From: G963668605 sp963668605
GTDB lineage: Bacteria; Acidobacteriota; Terriglobia; Bryobacterales; Bryobacteraceae
DNA length: 64,000 nt
Assembly: GCA_963668605.1 (NCBI GenBank)
Contig: OY764903.1
Coordinates: 6,448,001 to 6,512,000 of the forward strand
Reading direction: 5' to 3'
The stretch's first letter is position 1, and each line of letters starts with the position of its first letter. This document shows, in pieces, positions 48,207 through 56,727 of the stretch. Made by a program: the position numbers and the translations under genes. The notes under the pieces are model-generated. The model saw nothing but the letters and a program-made list of their open reading frames with translations. It did not search any database and was not told where the DNA came from.

Positions 48207-51028
48207 GCCTTTTTCTCCTTTGAAGCCGATTCGTCTTTACTGGCCCTCCAGTCGCCCAGCCGCAGGAGCGATTCAAGGTACGCCAATCCCCACCAGCCGT
48301 ACGTTCGCGTCAGTCTCCAAAATCGGTCAGGAACGCCGTTCGCCAGACGATGCGCCGCTCCCGTAATCCGCTGCTCTCGCGTGATTCTCCACCCCTTGTA
48401 GACCAGATCCCCGCCATCGTCCTCGACTACCGGGGCGAACGCACGGCATCGTCCATGATGGCTCGCAATAAGGTGCATCGCGAGATCGTCATCGGACACG
48501 TCCGGCTTCTCTCGTGCAAACAGCAGCGAGATCAACTCGTGACGGAAACCATCTGGCAACCCGCTCTGCGCCCACTGCGCTGTGCGCACCTGTTTGCTCT
48601 GTCGCGCGAGTGCGCCCTTGGCAAGCGGTTTAGGTGCAAACTGCGCGGCCATCGGATCTCCACCATGCAACAGCGCCTGAAAGCGCGGGTCCGCTTTGCC
48701 GAGGTCATGCAGTTGGGCGGCGCGTTCAAGGCTATGACACGTGCGTTCGTCGGTGATGAGCGCCGATGCCGCCTGCTTCACCGTTTCGACAACGTCTTTC
48801 AAGTGCTCGTCGAGGAGCACTGGAGAGGACACAGAACTCTCGTCGCCCCCCGAATCCGCCTCCGCGAACTGCCCCGACAGAACCCAGCCAACCGGTGCCT
48901 CGCCGTCGCTCGGATATGCGTCCAGGTCCAGTCGCTTCGGCCGCGCGTCTAGCATCTGTACAAGCCACTTGGGCGCGGCATCCCTATAATCTACAATCGC
49001 CTGCAAGACAGCGCCGGGAACCGGAGCCTGTTCGCCTGCGAATCCGATCAGCCGCTCGCGTGCGGCATGCTCGGGCCACTGCTTCAACAGGGCCGGATGC
49101 AGCCGCAGAACCCATCCACTGCGAAGTGCGGCACGAGCGCGCTCCGCCACGTCCTTATCATTCTCTTTCGGGATGTGCCCAAGTTCGTCCCACCCGCCGC
49201 TGCCGGTCGACAGGACCAGGGTATCTCCCGGGCGGATCTTGTTGGCGTTCTCGATCAGGTCGCTCTCGTCACCCCGCCAACGCAACACTTCGCAGCGGCG
49301 TTCTCCTTTTTCTTGCCCCTCGGTCTCTTGATCGACGCCTTCTATGTCCGACGATAGATGACTTTTCTCGCCGCTCTGTATCAACCATGATCGGAAGTCC
49401 CGCAACGGCACCGCCATCGCTTCCGTTGACACTGGTGGACATAACGAGACGATTTCCGCCCATTGCTCGGGTTTGCCGACATCCAGATCTGCGCGCCAGA
49501 CCACTTGCACGTCCGGCGATCCGTTCTCCATTCCATGCAGAAACAGTTGAACATCCGGCTCGAGCGCGGGACGCGGAGAAGTTTGCACTAGGGAGTCCAG
49601 ATGCGCCGGCAGTAGGGCCGGGAATCGCGGGGCATCGCGCCTCAGTCCATCGGCCTGTTCGCCAGCGAGTTGCAACCGCTCTCGTACAGTCGCATCTCCT
49701 GTGTCGGAGCAGATCCCGAAATTGAGCTCCGCGCCCTTGTCATTGAGCCAGTTCCACGTCTTCGACAGTGCTCCGGCGTAAACCGGATCGTGGTATTTCG
49801 CGTCCGCCATTGGCGAGGCGATCACCACGCAACCCTCGGCACTCCGTCCGGATTGACTTAGATCGCCAATTCGATCCAGCCGCCCGAAGCGTTGAAGAAG
49901 AGCGTCGATACTCGCACACTCGGTCACAATGGCATCGAAATCCAGATCCGCGCCGACTTCGAGGCACTGCGTTGCGACGACGAATACCGGTTCGCCATCC
50001 GGTGTCCGCTGCTCGCCGGACAGCATCGCCTTAAGGTCTGGCGGCAATTCCAGGCGGTCCACAGGACGCATGCGTCCGATCAGCAGGCGCACCTTGTGGC
50101 CGCGTTCCTGCAACAACTGATACGCCAAACGCGCGGTCCGTACTCTATTCACCATCACGGCGATTCTTCGTAATCCTGGCTTACCTGCCAGCCGGACGGC
50201 CTCGTCCACCAAGTTTTCCGCGAACTTCCCGAAATCTTTCGCCCGCGCCTTGCTCACGACCAAGTGCGCTGGCTTGGACGCGTATAAGCGCTTGCGCATT
50301 TCGGGATGCTTGTAGTCGTCATCATCCAATTCGAAACGCTCACCGGATCGCCGTACCGGTGTGGCGGTCATCTCAACAAATCCGAACGGTGTCGACAGAT
50401 CTTGCGTCGCCCAGTCCCGTCCGCGATACCGCTGAACCGCTTCCAGCGTTTCCGAGAATGGCCGAGAGCAGTGCGCTTCGTCCAAAAAGATCAAAGAATC
50501 GTTCGCAACCAAACTCGCGTGGATCGGCAAGGTCTTGTCCCAGACACCATACCCGCGAAACAGAAGCCGTGATCCGACCTGATCGACCGTGCTTGCAATC
50601 AACATCGGTTGCATTGGACTACGCACCCACGAATCGTCGCGGTAGATTCCCCCGCGCAATTCGTACGTTTCGAGTGGATCGTCGCTATTCGCCAAGTCTC
50701 GCAGGCGATCGGCAACCGTCTTTAACACGCCGTCGCTTGCTCCGCGCAGCTTATCGCGGATCTTCTGCATTCGTTCGAATGCGGCATCCACCACAATTCG
50801 GCGATCCACCACGAAGAACACCCTTCGCGGCCCTCGCCGGTGCACCGCCATCGCGAACACAGCCACGTCGATGCACGCGGTCTTTCCGCTCGCGGTGGGG
50901 AGGTCCACGCAACCCGGCCATCCGGCTTCGCAGACACGCTTCGCCAATCGTTTCTGCCACGGGAACGGCGGATACCCGTAGATCTCTTGAAAAAACGTTT
51001 CAAATTGAGCGGGCGTCAATTCGTTCAT
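48203..51028 (-). CDS. cas3: Cas3 helicase-nuclease, type I-G, HD domain at the C-terminus
   Basis: 941 aa from ATG 51028, which overlaps the csb2 stop (ATGA). The longer frame from 51154 lies inside csb2 and is rejected. Helicase first: LPTASGKT at 43-50, DEAH at 183-186, then EMTATPVRRSGERF and motif VI-like CLEVGADLDFDAIVTECASI with LLQRFGRLDRIG. The HD nuclease is last: H774-D775 in LHDLGKADPRF, HELISL, and ASHHGRCR. This order differs from most Cas3 proteins but is normal for type I-G. It degrades target DNA after Cascade binding. Confidence 0.93.
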   Translation of the reverse strand: MNELTPAQFETFFQEIYGYPPFPWQKRLAKRVCEAGWPGCVDLPTASGKTACIDVAVFAMAVHRRGPRRVFFVVDRRIVVDAAFERMQKIRDKLRGASDGVLKTVADRLRDLANSDDPLETYELRGGIYRDDSWVRSPMQPMLIASTVDQVGSRLLFRGYGVWDKTLPIHASLVANDSLIFLDEAHCSRPFSETLEAVQRYRGRDWATQDLSTPFGFVEMTATPVRRSGERFELDDDDYKHPEMRKRLYASKPAHLVVSKARAKDFGKFAENLVDEAVRLAGKPGLRRIAVMVNRVRTARLAYQLLQERGHKVRLLIGRMRPVDRLELPPDLKAMLSGEQRTPDGEPVFVVATQCLEVGADLDFDAIVTECASIDALLQRFGRLDRIGDLSQSGRSAEGCVVIASPMADAKYHDPVYAGALSKTWNWLNDKGAELNFGICSDTGDATVRERLQLAGEQADGLRRDAPRFPALLPAHLDSLVQTSPRPALEPDVQLFLHGMENGSPDVQVVWRADLDVGKPEQWAEIVSLCPPVSTEAMAVPLRDFRSWLIQSGEKSHLSSDIEGVDQETEGQEKGERRCEVLRWRGDESDLIENANKIRPGDTLVLSTGSGGWDELGHIPKENDKDVAERARAALRSGWVLRLHPALLKQWPEHAARERLIGFAGEQAPVPGAVLQAIVDYRDAAPKWLVQMLDARPKRLDLDAYPSDGEAPVGWVLSGQFAEADSGGDESSVSSPVLLDEHLKDVVETVKQAASALITDERTCHSLERAAQLHDLGKADPRFQALLHGGDPMAAQFAPKPLAKGALARQSKQVRTAQWAQSGLPDGFRHELISLLFAREKPDVSDDDLAMHLIASHHGRCRAFAPVVEDDGGDLVYKGWRITREQRITGAAHRLANGVPDRFWRLTRTYGWWGLAYLESLLRLGDWRASKDESASKEKKA

Positions 51029-52560
51029 CGCTGCCCCTCCCCGTCGGGCAACGGTCGAAAAAGACCGTAGCCTCTGAAACGCCCGCGGCCCACCAGCATC
51101 GGACCGCGAACAGCCTGCGCGAATCGGACCACAACGTGCGTCTGAAACCGGCACAGATTCACGCCGCCCTCGGTGAACGGCGGCAGCGCCATTGCATGTC
51201 CCGCTCCCTGCACGGCAGACACGCTGCGAACGCTCACAGAATCCGGTTCGGGAAAGAGCGCCGAAACGAATGCTTCCTTCAAGATTCGTTCAATGTCCCC
51301 ATCTCGCTTCTTCGGATAGTGATGAAGCACCACCGGCGTCACGCTCGCCCAAGTCCGGCCGGGCTTCGTCCAACTCGACCGTTGCAGCGTCAGCGGAGGC
51401 CGTTCGCGTTTCTCACGCTCGAGCGTCCATTCCCAGACACCAGTCCTCCAAAGCTCGATGTCCCGTTCCTCGCCGCTGTCTGGGTTGAAGAACATCGGAC
51501 CCAGGTACCGCCGCAGCTCCTCGTCGCGCGTCGCGTAGCCCGTAAGTCGAAGACTTCGTGGGACGGCCATGCCCACGCCCAACACGTGGCCATCGGCATA
51601 TTCGAAACCGACATAGGGGAGTGGAAACAACGCCACGTGCGGATGCAAGCTCGGCGCACCAGCCTCGTCGTGGCCGCTCAGCCACTCGGGGACTGCTTCC
51701 CCCGCCGCTTTCATGGCACAATTTCGAAGCGCTCCGGTGAGTTGAAGCGTCGACTCCAGACCGAGCATTGCGCCTTCCTTCTTCGTAAGTACGACGATGT
51801 TTTCGTCGAACGGCCCGTCAAGTACCGGCTGATCATCTTCGCCCAGGGCGGGTCGGCCATAGCCCTGCCAATGCACAAGCTGCGGCCGTTTCGACTCGGG
51901 ACGCCCATCGGGAAACTTCGTCAGAATCTCGTTCTTCAGACGCGTCTTCTCCCTCCCCTTTGCAGTTGAAAGCTCTTCCGCGAAGGCGTCGTACTGCTGA
52001 ATCGCCCCGGCGTTGAATGCATCTTCCAAAGAACGTAAAGTGCCGGTCGCAACTACACGGAGCCGTACGTCAGGGCCCGTCGCGGATGGCAACCAGTTCG
52101 CCGTTGGCTCCTCTCCTTCTGGCACTAACCACATCTGCACCGCTGACATCGAGTGCCCCACGCGCGTCACTTTCGCGCAGACCCGGCCTAACGCGGCGCG
52201 AGTTTCTGTCGTTGGCTCCGCTTTCCAGATCAGGTATACACAATCATCGTGAGGCCGCGTACGCGGGAACACACGGTCTTGGCGCGGCCGTTGGGAAATG
52301 CCGCCATGCACATCATTGACTGGAACGAAAGCTCTCACGATCGATCGTTCGTCGGCGTCGCTCGCCCGTAGCGCCGGGGGAAAAGCAGCCTCCAGCCACT
52401 CCAACGCCGCTCTTTCGACGGGGTCCGCTCCCGTCTCGAAGTGTGCGGCCGCCATACCCATGAAGACACGGCCCGGATGTGGCGGCCATTCCGCGCGTTG
52501 TCGCGCCTGGTCCGTAGCCACGGCGTACTTGGTCAGGTAACGAATGCCCAGCGCGATCAT
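51025..52560 (-). CDS. csb2: Csb2: Cas5-Cas6 fusion
   Basis: 511 aa. The N-terminal half starts IALGIRYLTKYAVATDQARQ with EWPPHPGRVFMGMAAAHFET, the RAMP start of Csb2/Cas5u6 (GSU0054 family). The C-terminal half contains VVLHHYPKKRDGDIERILKEAF (shortened) and a glycine-rich GPMLVGRGRFRGYGLFRP, the Cas6-like G-loop. Candidate Cas6 histidines are in VLHHYP. It should process the CRISPR transcript after the stem, leaving an ATTGAAGC handle, and cap the crRNA 5' end in Cascade. Overlaps csb1 and cas3 by ATGA. Confidence 0.93.
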   Translation of the reverse strand: MIALGIRYLTKYAVATDQARQRAEWPPHPGRVFMGMAAAHFETGADPVERAALEWLEAAFPPALRASDADERSIVRAFVPVNDVHGGISQRPRQDRVFPRTRPHDDCVYLIWKAEPTTETRAALGRVCAKVTRVGHSMSAVQMWLVPEGEEPTANWLPSATGPDVRLRVVATGTLRSLEDAFNAGAIQQYDAFAEELSTAKGREKTRLKNEILTKFPDGRPESKRPQLVHWQGYGRPALGEDDQPVLDGPFDENIVVLTKKEGAMLGLESTLQLTGALRNCAMKAAGEAVPEWLSGHDEAGAPSLHPHVALFPLPYVGFEYADGHVLGVGMAVPRSLRLTGYATRDEELRRYLGPMFFNPDSGEERDIELWRTGVWEWTLEREKRERPPLTLQRSSWTKPGRTWASVTPVVLHHYPKKRDGDIERILKEAFVSALFPEPDSVSVRSVSAVQGAGHAMALPPFTEGGVNLCRFQTHVVVRFAQAVRGPMLVGRGRFRGYGLFRPLPDGEGQR

Positions 52561-53762
52561 GATGCCTCCGCTTCATCCTCCGCAGCCGCGACATCCTGAC
52601 TCCTTCGGACCAGGTCGACCAGTTCTGCAGAGGGCTTCAGCGTCAGCTTGTTTTCCATCCATGTCAATCCTGCCGATTTAGCAGCCTCGACCGCCTCATT
52701 CAGCAGACTGATGGCCGCTTCACTGTTGATCGTGTAGGTTTTCTGCGCCGCACCCGGCTGGTCGAGCATCTCCCAAACCCGAGGTGCAACGGGGCGAAGA
52801 TTACAGCGTGATCGCAGACTGGTGCCGCGTTCGCTTGCGAGCACACCCGCGCACACACCGACCGCGGCCAGAACCGTCCGCGCAGCGTCGTCGCGTTTTG
52901 TATCGTTCTTCCCGTCGAGCGGGAATCGGAGCTTTCGCAATGCGCCGAAGGACACCACCGTGGTCTGCTCGGCGAAACGGCAACGGATTCCGCCGTTGCT
53001 GCTCTCGAAAACGATATTGCCGTGGTTGAGTTCCGAAGGACGCAGTGCGTTCTTTGCCTTGTCGCCGGCAAGCTGAAAGCCTCCGTCTCCCGTCTGAATC
53101 AACGCAACTTTGCTGCTGGCGCCGAGCGGATCTACGCGGAACCCCGATCTCTGATCCACCACCAAAGCGTCTACGCCGACAATCTCGGAAATGTACGCGC
53201 GTTCGAATTTCGCCCCCAGCCCGCCGGGCTTTTCTGGCGAACCCCACATTCCGAACACGAGGGCCGTCGGGCAAAGTTCATAGATAGCGGTGGCATTCCA
53301 GAGATTCGCTCGTCCCCATTTAGCCGCGTACTGGGACTTCGAGAATCGAGTTCCCTCCGGCGTCACGCTGTCCCGCAGAATGGCATCCGCCAACCGGTGT
53401 GGAACTTCAAGACTCGTGAGGTTCGGCAGATCCTTCTTGAACTGGCCATTCGCCTCGCTGAAATCCACTTCAATTAGCGGCAGACTGATCTGCTCGCGCT
53501 CGATAGCCTGCAACAAGGCCAATTCCGCGTGATTTGCCTCAGACTGCACAGAGTTAAGCAGCACGCAGTCCACCTCGCGCTCGCTTCCGTCGTCGCCGCT
53601 CAACCGGCGCTTCTCAGAAGCGTACTTTCCGCCGGAGTACGTCGCGGGAAAGACCTTCCCGCCCTCGCCTTCAACGGGTTGAAGAATCGTGATGGAACGG
53701 AGCGCTGCAGCGCCTCCGCTAATGGCAGCCGACAGACCGGCCAAACTCAACATTTCAGACAT
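52557..53762 (-). CDS. csb1: Csb1: Cas7 backbone subunit
   Basis: 401 aa of the GSU0053/Cas7 family: ALRSITILQPVEGEGGKVFP, then GGKYASEKRR and LLNSVQSEANHAELALL near the start, with LSGIW-free regions typical of RAMP proteins and GNIVFESSNGGIRCRFAEQT later. It forms the helical crRNA-binding backbone of the type I-G complex. AGGAGGAG lies 8 bases before ATG 53762, inside the end of the truncated helicase gene. The frame overlaps that gene by 8 bases. Confidence 0.92.
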   Translation of the reverse strand: MSEMLSLAGLSAAISGGAAALRSITILQPVEGEGGKVFPATYSGGKYASEKRRLSGDDGSEREVDCVLLNSVQSEANHAELALLQAIEREQISLPLIEVDFSEANGQFKKDLPNLTSLEVPHRLADAILRDSVTPEGTRFSKSQYAAKWGRANLWNATAIYELCPTALVFGMWGSPEKPGGLGAKFERAYISEIVGVDALVVDQRSGFRVDPLGASSKVALIQTGDGGFQLAGDKAKNALRPSELNHGNIVFESSNGGIRCRFAEQTTVVSFGALRKLRFPLDGKNDTKRDDAARTVLAAVGVCAGVLASERGTSLRSRCNLRPVAPRVWEMLDQPGAAQKTYTINSEAAISLLNEAVEAAKSAGLTWMENKLTLKPSAELVDLVRRSQDVAAAEDEAEAS

Positions 53763-54543
53763 GAATTGCTTTCTCCTCCTGAGAGCGTGCGTTTCGTACT
53801 ATCACAACCACTGACGAAAAAAAGGTGTTACAGTCCTGCGGCGCTTTCGCCACTCGTTTTGGCGCGGTCAAAAGCCGGTGCAAAGCCTCTTGCTCAAGAT
53901 CTTCCGGCTGAAGTTCGAAAATCTCTGGTGCCTCCGGACTATCCACGGATTTCAGCATCTGCGCATCGACTGTGGCCGACATCCAAATCGTCGGACAGTT
54001 TTTGAAAGTTCGAAAGCGTTCTCGGAATGCCGCCAGTTGCGCCGATGTTGCCAGGCCGTCACCCATTAATTGCACTTCGTCGCAGACCCACAGACAATCG
54101 TTATTCAGCAGACCGAAGTGAGAAGGCCAGCGATAGCGGCTCATGGCGTAACCGCGATTGAGCGCACGACTGAACAGCATGTCCTGAGTTCCGACAATGA
54201 TGTATGGAAGTTCCGGGTTAACCTCCCACTTCTCTTCGACCTCCCCGCCCATCAATGTCGCCACTCCAACGGGCAGTTCGAGTTTCTTGATCCACTCACG
54301 CGCCAAATCGACGGTTTGCTCCACGAGAACGCGCATCGGCAGGCAGTAGACCATTCGGCGGGGCGCGTCGGGTTGACCTTCGCTGAGCCGGTGAAGCCAC
54401 GCAAGAATGATCGCGGCAGTCTTGCCGGCGCCGGTTGGAATCCTTAATATTCGACTTGCAATCAGTTGCGCGGCGAGTCTTTCCTGGTAATTATAAGGTG
54501 TTAGTTTAGTAACAGTACGGAATAAGTCAGAAAATGTCTGCAT
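53755..54543 (-). CDS. Truncated second Cas3: RecA1 domain only
   Basis: 262 aa from ATG 54543 (an earlier start at 54570 exists). PYNYQERLAAQLIASRILRI is followed by Walker A PTGAGKT ending at 42, the DEVQ box (155-158) in WVCDEVQLMGDG, and motif III SAT (189-191). The second RecA domain and any HD domain are missing. The last 30 residues (FFSSVVVIVRNARSQEEKA) look like read-through into the csb1 ribosome site. It is not like the full Cas3 at 48203-51028: a DEVQ instead of DEAH box and a different start. It resembles the Cas3 of Csx17-containing I-G variants. First gene of the operon; possibly a relic, possibly still expressed. Confidence 0.8.
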   Translation of the reverse strand: MQTFSDLFRTVTKLTPYNYQERLAAQLIASRILRIPTGAGKTAAIILAWLHRLSEGQPDAPRRMVYCLPMRVLVEQTVDLAREWIKKLELPVGVATLMGGEVEEKWEVNPELPYIIVGTQDMLFSRALNRGYAMSRYRWPSHFGLLNNDCLWVCDEVQLMGDGLATSAQLAAFRERFRTFKNCPTIWMSATVDAQMLKSVDSPEAPEIFELQPEDLEQEALHRLLTAPKRVAKAPQDCNTFFSSVVVIVRNARSQEEKAIHV

Positions 54544-54607
54544 TTTTGTGGATGACTCCTGCGCACACATACTCTTATCACATTTACAAATTTCTCGCTA
54601 TATCGGA

Positions 54608-54650
54608 AACTGGGAACGCCTCATCGTTACATCGCGTAAAGATCCCAGTT
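54608..54650. promoter_or_regulatory. Inverted repeat upstream of the cas operon
   Basis: AACTGGGA at 54608-54615 and TCCCAGTT at 54643-54650 are exact reverse complements 27 bases apart, 65 bases before the first cas start. It could be an operator. No clear promoter boxes accompany it. Weak. Confidence 0.25.
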
Positions 54651-54789
54651 ACGCGTCACACAGCGGAGAGGCGGGTACCCTGAAGGGAAACGCTCATTCT
54701 CGAACATCCACTCTAAGTTCCCGATTCGGCGCGGCTCGGAGTGAACGGAATCTCGAACCCATCTCACCGGAATTCACGCTGGCGGCGAA

Positions 54790-56132
54790 TCATCCGCGCG
54801 AGCAGACGCTTGGAGTCCATCCGACGCGGCCCGCGCTCCACGTACTCGACACCCTGCGCCAGTACTTCCCAACCAGCCGCAAGAGCCGATGCGCCGCCGC
54901 CGACAGCGCTTTCCTGAAGCCCAATCGCCGCTCCTTGGTCTGGCCGAAGACCGGTTCCACGATGGCTTTCCGCATCTTGTAAATCGAATGCCCGTCCTCG
55001 GTCCGCAGTTTGTGCTGCATCGCCTGCTTCACGGCGGCGTCTGCCGGCGGCGGGCCGTTGGCCGGCTCCACCTTCTCCCCATGCTTCCGCCGTCCCGTCG
55101 CAATATAGAGATCGACGCCGGCCACGCGCTCATCACTGACGTTGGCCTCGCTCCAGTAGCCCGATCGGCGCTGACGGCCTCCGGCTTGCGGCCCATGTTG
55201 ACGGCCACCTGTTCGATCATCGGCGCCAGTTGCTGGCTGTCGTTGGCTTGCTGCGTGATCTCGGCGGCCACCATCACCTGCGCCTGGCTGTCCACCGCCG
55301 CCTGCGCATTGTAGGCCTGGATGAAGCTGCCCTGGTTGGCTCCATCCACCATGATCCGGCTGTCCGGATCGGTGAAGTTGCGTTGCGCTTTCGGCTCCGG
55401 CGCGGCCTGCTCCGGATCCGGCGCCTTGGGGTCATGCCCGCCGGCCTTCTTCCCCGTCCGCGCTTCCTGCTCCAGCGCCGCTTTGGCTTCCCGGATCTTC
55501 TTCACCCGGCTTTCGCGCCGCGCCAACTCCTCCGGCAACTCGTCGCCGCGCTTGCCCTTGCCGTACTGCGCGTCTTCGGCCTCGTCCACCTCCGCCGCCC
55601 GCCGCAGCAACTCTTCCACTTCCCGGCGCAGGCGCTGCTCGGTCTCGTCCATGCGGTCGTAGCTCATCGCCTTGTGCTTGCTGGCGTTGGCTTTGATCTT
55701 GGTCCCGTCGATGGCCACGTGGCCCAACTTCACCAAGCCCGCCTTCCCGCACAACTGCAACACTTGCACAAACAGCCTCGCCAGCGCTTCCAGGTGGCGT
55801 TTACGAAACGCCGCGATGGTATCGTGATCCGGATGCGAATCCGCCGACAAAAACCGGAACGCTACGTCTTCATGCGTCGCCCGTTCGATCTTCCGGCTGC
55901 TCACCACACCCAGGCAGTAACCGTACACAAGAAGACGCACCATCATCGACGGCTGATAGGCTGCCAAGCCCCGCCCATCGCCTTCGTACGACCGGTAGAC
56001 GGCCCCGAGATCGAGTTCTTCGACCACATCGGCGATGAACCGCGCCAGGTGGCCTTCCGGCAGCCAGTCGTGCAGCGAGGGCGGCAGCAGCAGGCCTTGA
56101 TCCAGGTGGTCGGTCCGGAAGCGCTTCCCCAT
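54790..56132 (-). pseudogene. IS1182-family transposase with a frameshift
   Basis: Two frames together give an IS1182-type DDE transposase. The first (56132-about 55170) reads MGKRFRTDHLDQGLLLPPSL, VAIDGTKIKANAS (first Asp), a long charged insert, and EAVSADRATG (second Asp region). The normal continuation YWSEANVSDERVAGVDLYIA is only reached in another frame because one base is missing near 55170. It then runs through KMRKAIVEPVFGQTKERRLGF (third catalytic Glu) to the stop at 54790. Past RRLGFRK the sequence no longer resembles the family. Inserted upstream of the cas operon in the same orientation. Confidence 0.85.
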
Positions 56133-56444
56133 AGCCTTATCCTGCGGCTGGACGCTTCAGCGCTCAAGACATTTTGCGCCAGAAATGTTTTTGCAGATTC
56201 GGCGGCGTGAATCTATCTCCGACAGACTCCTAGTCCGCATTCAAGCTCGTCCAGAACCTGCGAAAGCACTCCCGGGGTCAACGGCCCCATGACCGCTCAT
56301 AAGGAGTCGAACGAGTCAACAAGAAGACCAAACGCGGTCCCGGTTCCGGATCACGACCGGCGCAGCTTGCAGCTCTGAACAGATTTGGCTGTGTCGTTTG
56401 AAAATATTGAGATATAGTTATCTTGAATTTAGAAGGCTGCCGTA
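56133..56444. other. IS1182 upstream end and intergenic region
   Basis: The first hundred bases include CTATCTCCGACAGACTCC (56213-56230), which resembles the outer end of IS1182-type elements. I cannot find its partner beyond 54790. The rest up to the GYF gene has no recognised feature. Confidence 0.45.
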
Positions 56445-56720
56445 ATGGCGGCATGGAGAGCCACCACCGCGTCGAAACAGTGGTATTACAGTTGCGCAGG
56501 CCAGACGGAAGGGCCGCTCGACGAAGCGTCGCTACGCGGCGTCCTCGCATCCCTTCCCCCCGGCACGCAGGTGTGGAGCCAGGATCCGGCCAATTGGATC
56601 AGTGCGTGCGATGCGGGCCTCGTCCCGTAGCCATCGTCGAACATCTGCCCGCGCTGCGACGCTCCGGGAGAGCCCGGTCAGCGATTCTGTATCAGCTGCG
56701 GTCGTCCGCAGAAGGAGTGA
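56445..56720 (+). pseudogene. GYF-domain/zinc-ribbon protein split by an in-frame TAG
   Basis: Codons 1-61 encode a GYF_2/DUF4339-type domain: QWYYSCAGQTEGPLDEASLR, then PPGTQVWSQDPANWISA. A TAG stop lies at 56628-56630. Reading on in the same frame gives NICPRCDAPGEPGQRFCISC and GRPQKE before TGA at 56718, a four-cysteine zinc ribbon. GYF and zinc-ribbon modules often occur in one small protein, so this looks like one gene with a nonsense mutation. It could also be read through. The next gene starts 7 bases later. Confidence 0.65.
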
Positions 56721-56727
56721 AAGAACG

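Noticed and set aside
51029..51154. Extension of cas3 upstream to 51154
   Set aside because: This part overlaps csb2 coding sequence, and an ATGA overlap at 51028 with the Cas3 start MNELTPAQF is the standard junction.
50359..51969. Plus-strand open frame of 536 codons opposite cas3 and csb2
   Set aside because: Antisense shadow with arginine-rich composition; the minus-strand genes carry the recognisable motifs.
55029..56210. Plus-strand open frame of 326 codons over the IS1182 transposase
   Set aside because: It is the shadow of the transposase gene, with low-complexity R, L, H and Q content and no family likeness.
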